NCBI GenBank assembly: GCA_002702065.1
Contig: NZXX01000005.1
Location: 62,001 to 126,000 of the forward strand
Direction of reading: 5' to 3'
Source: Anaerolineaceae bacterium
Lineage (GTDB): Bacteria > Chloroflexota > Anaerolineae > Aggregatilineales > Phototrophicaceae
Length of the DNA stretch: 64,000 nucleotides
Below, one piece after another: positions 58,965 to 64,000 of this stretch. A model generated the notes under the pieces. It did no database searches. It was not told where the DNA came from and saw nothing but the letters and a program-made list of their open reading frames with translations. The translations under genes and the position numbers were made by a program. Numbering within the stretch: the stretch's first letter is position 1; each line of letters opens with the position of its first letter.

Positions 58965-61697
58965 TTAACCGTCTGGACGACCGTCGTTACCCGGTCCACC
59001 CGGATCATCGTCGTTATCCTCTACGGTTGGCAGCGGCGTGTTCGACGGCTTTGGTGTATTGGTAATCGTGGGTGGCCGCGGCGTATTTGTCGGTGGCCCC
59101 GGTGTAAACGTCTTCGATGGCGTAAACGTCGGCTTCGGCGTGTTCGATGGCAGCGGCGTATTCGTCGGCACACCGGTTGGTTCCTGGAAGATATGGATCG
59201 TACCATCACCACCATACCAGGAGCCATCACCACCGTCACCCGATGGCGGCGTACCGCAGCCAATCTGGAACCAACTGCCGTTCAGGTGCGAAGGCTGCAT
59301 GCCCCAGGCGGTGTCCGGCGGCTGGTTCGTCACGCCGAACTTGATCCACAGACTGGTCGTGCTGTCCGGCGGGAAGCTGTAATTCGTGACCCATGTGCCT
59401 TCACGCCCGGTCGAGCCTGTGGCATAGTTGTTGACCACGTTGGCCGACGCAGCGGTCGTGCCACCCACCGTTGGCGGGTTCGCATCCTGCCCGCTGGCAG
59501 CGCGCCAGATCAGTGTACCGGCGGTCAGGTCCGCATAACTGCTGCCCCCCGCACTCACACGCTCAAGCACTTGTCCATTGGCAACCCAGTTGATACGGAA
59601 GTCGGAGAAGTTGGCCGGTGCCAGACGATTGTTCGTCACCAGCAGACGGACCACGCCAAACGTATCAAAGTTCGAGAACCGGATGGTCACATCCTCACCA
59701 GCGCAGTCCGGCGTCCAGGTCGGGGTATTCGTCCCCACAGCCGGATTGACCGTCGGGCTGGGTGTCGGAGTCGCCAGATCAAGCGGGATCACACAGTCCT
59801 GATCAGAATCCGGGTTGTCAAATGTGAAAGTCGTGCCGGTCAGGTCATGCGGCGTCATCCACAGGATGTTATTCACCAGGTCCTGAATCGGCGCCGGGCC
59901 ATTGGCAAACACCGCTTCCCAGGTCACCGTGTCTTCACCCGGTACGCTGCGATCAGCTTCCAGGAAGACCTGCGGCGGATTGGGCACATCGGCGTTGGTA
60001 TCCGTTGGCGGCTGGAAGTCCTGACCACGCCAGTGCAGGATACCATCAAGCGACATACCGGCCACATACATGTTCGGGAAGGCACCAATCCGGCGCCAGT
60101 TGAACAGGGCGCGTGTCATCACCGTTGGTTTGTTATTCTCATTGCGGATCTGAATCCACACACGGTTGTTGAAGAAGCTCACGTCACTGGCCGACAGTCT
60201 CTCGCAGTCGAACAACGGAATATCCGTTGGCGTATCGGTCAACGTGGGTTCTTCCGGTGGAGGTGGCGGTGCGTCCGGTTCCTTGATGGTAAACGTAATC
60301 GTCATCCGGGCATCCAGCCCCTGTTCGTCGATCACGGTCAGGGTCACTTCCCACGTCCCTACGCCAAACCAGAAACGTTCCGGTGGTTTATTTTCAATCT
60401 CATCCGTACCCGTAATTGGCTCATTTACATCTGGATATTCACCATTGTCTTCCCGGTGCAAGCGTGCCAGTTCAAGCGTCTCGCCGCCTTCCAGGTTCAA
60501 CGTGTATATGTACCAATCCGGTTTACCGGTGGGACCATCAGCATCCACACTTTCACTACCATCCAAAAGCACCGGCATCGTCGTCGCACCGTCCAGCAGT
60601 GTCATGACGTTACCGGGCAGTTCTGGTGCGGGATTATTGCGAATCCGCAGCCTGGCAATCGGATAAATCGGCACATCCTGCGATAGTGGCGCGCCACCTT
60701 GCAGAGCGCCGGTCGCATCTGCCTGACGGAATGCTTCGTTGACCGCCGCACGCCGCGCCTGAAGCTGGATGTATGGCGCCAGCCCTAGTGGAGTCACCAG
60801 CGGATGATTGAAGGTAATAACCACCGTCACCGCATCACCAGGGCCACCTGCGTCCAGCCAGGGAATACCCCCATTTTGCAGGCCGCCGCCGTCTGTTGAC
60901 GGAATTTCATTCATCACACAGACCGGGGCACGTGCCGCGTTCTTGCCATCCTGCCCGCCAGTCGACAGCCTCGGCACCGCTTCCGTCGAGTCCAGCAGCG
61001 AGTAGAACCGCGTGCCTACACCATCATAAAAGGTATTGGGGTCGTCATAGGTAATGCGGCGCGAACTACAGATCATCACATCAAAATAGGAAGGTTCATC
61101 CCAGCCTTCGTGGAAGTTGAACTGACCGCCGCCGGGCAGCGGGCGATCCCACTGGCTGTACAGGAAATCGCGGACTTCCGATTCCGAATCGACACTGGCA
61201 AGCGGGTCCGGCCCCATGGCCAGCCCGGCTGCACCCCGCCGCGCCTCATCAATAATCGAGAGGATGCGGGCAATGTCCTTTCGGGAGGCCTGATGATCCA
61301 CATTACGTGGGTCACAGTTTTTACCGTCATACCAGGTGGCAAACAGACTCTCGTCGCCATTCTCGTAAATATTGACGGTGTCGCCAACCGCATTGTAGGT
61401 GCCCTGGGTACCGCGCAAATCCTGGCTCAGTGTACAGGGCACAATCGAATCCGGGTCTTCCTCAAGGTTTTCGTTGACAATGTACTTCGTCGTATTAAAC
61501 TGCCCGGTGCTGGCATAACGGGCGGCGGTGCGGGCCGCATTTTGCAGCGTCACCCACGCCTGAAAGACACGCCCGAATTCGATCACGCCAAACACGAGGA
61601 TGAGCAGAATGGGCAGCGTGATGGCGAACTCCGCCAGGGTCTGCCCCTTACGCCGACGAGATTTGTCAACAGCTACGTTTGGTTGTGGTGTATCCAT
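58965..61697 (-). CDS. TadE-type pilus protein with PKD-like and CBM2-like domains (910 aa)
   Basis: The N-terminus is a TadE-like prepilin segment: KGQTLAEFAITLPILLILVF, then GVIEFGRVFQAWVTLQNAAR. A long extracellular part follows with a PKD-like domain (LLDGSESVDADGPTG, GVGTWEVTLTVIDEQG), then cellulose-binding-like beta domains (VTIRFSNFDTFGVVRLLVTN, FSDFRINWVANGQ), and a Pro/Thr-rich tail of NTPxPTxTPS type typical of Chloroflexota surface proteins. It lies 25 bases downstream of the VWA gene. Probably a large surface adhesin or pilus-associated protein. Confidence 0.85.
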   Translation of the reverse strand: MDTPQPNVAVDKSRRRKGQTLAEFAITLPILLILVFGVIEFGRVFQAWVTLQNAARTAARYASTGQFNTTKYIVNENLEEDPDSIVPCTLSQDLRGTQGTYNAVGDTVNIYENGDESLFATWYDGKNCDPRNVDHQASRKDIARILSIIDEARRGAAGLAMGPDPLASVDSESEVRDFLYSQWDRPLPGGGQFNFHEGWDEPSYFDVMICSSRRITYDDPNTFYDGVGTRFYSLLDSTEAVPRLSTGGQDGKNAARAPVCVMNEIPSTDGGGLQNGGIPWLDAGGPGDAVTVVITFNHPLVTPLGLAPYIQLQARRAAVNEAFRQADATGALQGGAPLSQDVPIYPIARLRIRNNPAPELPGNVMTLLDGATTMPVLLDGSESVDADGPTGKPDWYIYTLNLEGGETLELARLHREDNGEYPDVNEPITGTDEIENKPPERFWFGVGTWEVTLTVIDEQGLDARMTITFTIKEPDAPPPPPEEPTLTDTPTDIPLFDCERLSASDVSFFNNRVWIQIRNENNKPTVMTRALFNWRRIGAFPNMYVAGMSLDGILHWRGQDFQPPTDTNADVPNPPQVFLEADRSVPGEDTVTWEAVFANGPAPIQDLVNNILWMTPHDLTGTTFTFDNPDSDQDCVIPLDLATPTPSPTVNPAVGTNTPTWTPDCAGEDVTIRFSNFDTFGVVRLLVTNNRLAPANFSDFRINWVANGQVLERVSAGGSSYADLTAGTLIWRAASGQDANPPTVGGTTAASANVVNNYATGSTGREGTWVTNYSFPPDSTTSLWIKFGVTNQPPDTAWGMQPSHLNGSWFQIGCGTPPSGDGGDGSWYGGDGTIHIFQEPTGVPTNTPLPSNTPKPTFTPSKTFTPGPPTNTPRPPTITNTPKPSNTPLPTVEDNDDDPGGPGNDGRPDG

Positions 61698-61722
61698 TTA
61701 CACCCCCCTCGTCTATAAAAGT

Positions 61723-64000
61723 TTACTGAGTCAGGCGCGTAAACATGCGCGATGCAATGTCGTCGAACACCCGGTTCAGTTCCGGGCCACTCGGTGCGTT
61801 GTAGTAGTTACCGCAGTTCACCTTGGTGTCCTTCGGGTTAATCAGGGCACCCCAGGCGGTTGCGGACGGGCTGGTACCCGGCGCCAGCGGTTCTTCACAT
61901 TCGCCACGCGGGCCAAAGTCTTCATCGGTCATATCACCGTAGAAGCCAGCCTGGTTCGTCGTGATCCAGACCTGCTGATAGTCGGTATCAATCCGGAAAT
62001 TATCGCCCACATCCGCGATATAGCGCAGCAGTTCCTCGCCCAGACAGTCCGCAACATCGCCTTCCTGGATCGAGGGCTGCTTACATTTCAAGGTTTCGTC
62101 ATTGAAGTTCAGGCCAAAACCAATCGTAAAGATAGTCGGCAGCTGCGACTGGCTGCGCTGCCCATCCGTCGCCCATACCGGTTCAGACAGGCCAATCCAG
62201 TCGGCCCAGTCGCGCGCATAATCATCGACGTCGTATCGCTCACGGTCACAGTTATAGCCCAGGTCGACATAAGGCGTAATTGACTCACCACCAACTGTCA
62301 GCGTGGGTCTCGGGTCAAAACAAAAACTACGCGTTTCTGGCAGTTCGTCCGAGCAGAAGGGAAAGATATACGGGCTTTCAGTGAATTGTGTCAATTCTGA
62401 CCGGTTCGCAAGCGTCCCTATCGGACACAGGCCATGTCCGCCATAACGCACCTGGGTAGGATCGCCGTTGTAGGGATAATACAGATCGGCTGGTTCGGTC
62501 TGAGGTCCGCCAGGATTAGAAGGACTGGAGTCAAAGACCGGATCACTGGCACCTGCCGCGCCGTCGCCCAGCAGCACCATCACCCACACCGCACCGTTGA
62601 TACGCGTCGTCCTCGGGTTCACCAGTGCATTACTGCCGGCACGCAGCGCCGCACCAATATTCGTACCACGACACGACGCCCACAGATCATAACTACGCGT
62701 GGCCCCATAGTCCGCTGCATTCTCCCAATTACCCGTGTCGTCGTTACGGGGGTACATCAGTTGATTGCCTTCAAAAACAGTCGGTGCGAGCGGGTTCGGG
62801 TATGCATATTCATCAAATGGCAGCACAAAATCTGTACTTTGCTCAGGACTTGGTGAAGTGGATGGGCTGTACGGCCATTCATAAGCGGCATCTTGATAAG
62901 GACAATTACCAATCACTTCATAGTCATGATCGCCAAGCAGCGTTGACCGCGCGAAGGGATTGGTATCCGGGTCCCGTTGGTATTTCCACGGCAAAACCGG
63001 GATCTCTTGGCCGGCGTTATCCGGGTCCGGGATACTGTTCGGTTCATAGAAGCTGGGTTCAGCACGCACACCGATATACTGACGCAGCGTATCCAGTGCC
63101 AGCCGTTCGTTGTCGATCATATGAGAATAGGTGTCGGTCGTTTCATCCACCTCGACAGTCACCAGGAATGCCTGTTTGTCGAATGTAACAAACGACACGC
63201 GGTCGCCACGCAGGAAGTCGATACGCTGGAGGAATAACTCGGTCGCGTCACGTGCTTGCCGGAAAGGTTGGCACAACAAATCGCTGAAATCGCCATCGCC
63301 ATCCGGGTCATTGCAGCAGCGATAGAAGTTGTAGGTTGGCACGAAGGCATCCATACCACCTTTGGTATTTGTCCAGCCATCACCGCCATTAAAGCCAGCT
63401 TCTTCATAAAACGTAAGCAAATCCTGCGGCACCGTAGAGGACCAGGCATATGGATAATACGCGACCTGACATTCTCGTCGCACCACTTTCTTGTCCTCAG
63501 GATCAACCGTAATGGTCGGGTGCGGCCTCACCTGAATCTGGAACGGCGAATAAAGATCATCGGACGGGTCAGGCGTACCCTTGTTATCGGTCAGACACTC
63601 TGCCTGCCCAATACAGAGTTTGGAATTAGCGTCGTCAGGTGACAACTGTGCCAGATCATTGCGGAAGTAGTACCATTTGCGCGTACCGGTTGCGACATAG
63701 GGCGGATTTGCGGCATAGTCTTCAAAACCGGTAATATCCCCAAAATAGTGATTGCGTGCGGTACCAAAGCCGGTTGGATACAGATTATAATTACCATCAT
63801 TGCCCGTGTTGTAGGCTGCGTGCCAGATATCTGGCGGCATATACACATCTGTATAGCCTTCTCTGGCCCAGGTATCATAGGTCGTCTGGTTCAGCATGGA
63901 TTCGGACACGTCCATGATCAGCACCACATCGAGCACCGCCGTTTCGGATATGGACGATGCCTCCAGCGGAAACGAACTGAAGCCCAGCAGATGCAGAAAT
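61723..64000 (-). CDS. VWA-domain surface protein, TadG-related (5' end outside the window)
   Basis: The frame is open to the right window edge, so the true start lies beyond 64000. Near the edge is a von Willebrand A domain with the metal-site motif VVLIMDVSESM; the preceding visible residues (LHLLGFSSFPLEASSISETA) read as part of the same protein. About 740 residues are seen, rich in aromatic, Asp, Asn and paired Cys residues, with VWA-like segments such as VMVLLGDGAAGASD and FTIGFGLNF, and a C-terminal YNAPSGPELNRVFDDIASRM helix. It resembles TadG proteins with long insertions. Upstream of the TadE-like gene in the same operon. Confidence 0.85.
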   Translation of the reverse strand, partial: FLHLLGFSSFPLEASSISETAVLDVVLIMDVSESMLNQTTYDTWAREGYTDVYMPPDIWHAAYNTGNDGNYNLYPTGFGTARNHYFGDITGFEDYAANPPYVATGTRKWYYFRNDLAQLSPDDANSKLCIGQAECLTDNKGTPDPSDDLYSPFQIQVRPHPTITVDPEDKKVVRRECQVAYYPYAWSSTVPQDLLTFYEEAGFNGGDGWTNTKGGMDAFVPTYNFYRCCNDPDGDGDFSDLLCQPFRQARDATELFLQRIDFLRGDRVSFVTFDKQAFLVTVEVDETTDTYSHMIDNERLALDTLRQYIGVRAEPSFYEPNSIPDPDNAGQEIPVLPWKYQRDPDTNPFARSTLLGDHDYEVIGNCPYQDAAYEWPYSPSTSPSPEQSTDFVLPFDEYAYPNPLAPTVFEGNQLMYPRNDDTGNWENAADYGATRSYDLWASCRGTNIGAALRAGSNALVNPRTTRINGAVWVMVLLGDGAAGASDPVFDSSPSNPGGPQTEPADLYYPYNGDPTQVRYGGHGLCPIGTLANRSELTQFTESPYIFPFCSDELPETRSFCFDPRPTLTVGGESITPYVDLGYNCDRERYDVDDYARDWADWIGLSEPVWATDGQRSQSQLPTIFTIGFGLNFNDETLKCKQPSIQEGDVADCLGEELLRYIADVGDNFRIDTDYQQVWITTNQAGFYGDMTDEDFGPRGECEEPLAPGTSPSATAWGALINPKDTKVNCGNYYNAPSGPELNRVFDDIASRMFTRLTQ

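Noticed and set aside
1..64000. Assembly chimera between an alphaproteobacterial plasmid and a Chloroflexota contig
   Set aside because: The join coincides exactly with an integrase gene and a conserved motif break in comM, which a random misjoin would not produce; read coverage would still be a useful check.

Overview
The window joins two kinds of DNA. From the left edge to about position 33,930 lies most of an integrated mobile element. From there to the right edge lies chromosome that looks like Chloroflexota, probably Anaerolineae. The chromosomal evidence is pilus-type proteins with NTP/TPT-rich tails, a DHH-CBS-CBS-CCA-adding fusion, TIR-NACHT-HEAT and TIR-FGE proteins, a CcdA-TlpA fusion, a DUF2085 protein, and frequent TTG/GTG starts. 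This assignment is inferred from gene content; no rRNA or other marker is present.

Mobile element (1 to ~33.93 kb, left end outside the window). A large serine recombinase (32.2-34.0 kb) sits against a comM (yifB, Mg-chelatase-like) gene that breaks off just after its Met-Asn-Pro-Cys-x-Cys-Gly-Tyr motif, so the element appears to be inserted in comM. Beside the integrase are a small HTH protein (possible directionality factor), a coiled-coil HTH protein with its own cluster of palindromes, a RepA/RPA-type initiator, and an origin with six 16-bp iterons and a DnaA box. The element therefore looks like a plasmid that integrates. Cargo from left to right: a conjugation-like gene end; two XRE-type proteins; a four-gene membrane operon; a degenerate DNA-methylase-like protein and a DUF3768 protein; MazE-MazF; a Gabija-like GajA-GajB pair; a complete LuxR-LuxI quorum-sensing pair with a lux-type box and two translationally coupled unknown genes; an XRE regulator; an O-antigen-ligase-like protein; an Abi-C protein; a resolvase with a possible res site; a minimal CBASS-like CD-NTase plus SLATT pair; a methyltransferase; a 2,200-residue serralysin-like RTX protein; and a sigma-like protein. 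Many of these families (RPA initiator, DUF3768, LuxI, serralysin/RTX, the XRE type at 15 kb) are typical of Alphaproteobacteria. This makes a cross-phylum origin a real possibility.

Chromosome (33.93-64 kb). comM (5' part, reverse strand) is followed by two adjacent TIR proteins: a 1,387-residue TIR-NACHT-HEAT and a TIR-FGE protein whose FGE domain lacks the catalytic cysteines. Then come a small HEAT protein, a PhyH-type dioxygenase, an M1-peptidase lipoprotein, a UbiA prenyltransferase, a receiver/PAS/GAF histidine kinase, a small membrane protein, the DHH-CBS-CCA fusion with a GNAT acetyltransferase, a cupin, a Crp/Fnr regulator, a sulfite-oxidase-like molybdoprotein overlapping a Tat-exported L,D-transpeptidase-like protein without its catalytic Cys, a CcdA-TlpA fusion with a second TlpA protein and a DUF2085 protein, and two large TadE/TadG/VWA surface proteins.

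The most striking points are the textbook LuxR-LuxI pair on an element in a Chloroflexota-like chromosome, the stack of defence modules (MazEF, Gabija, Abi-C, CBASS) next to it, the integrase whose last codons are read from the disrupted target gene, and the TIR-NACHT-HEAT / TIR-FGE pair beside the insertion site.
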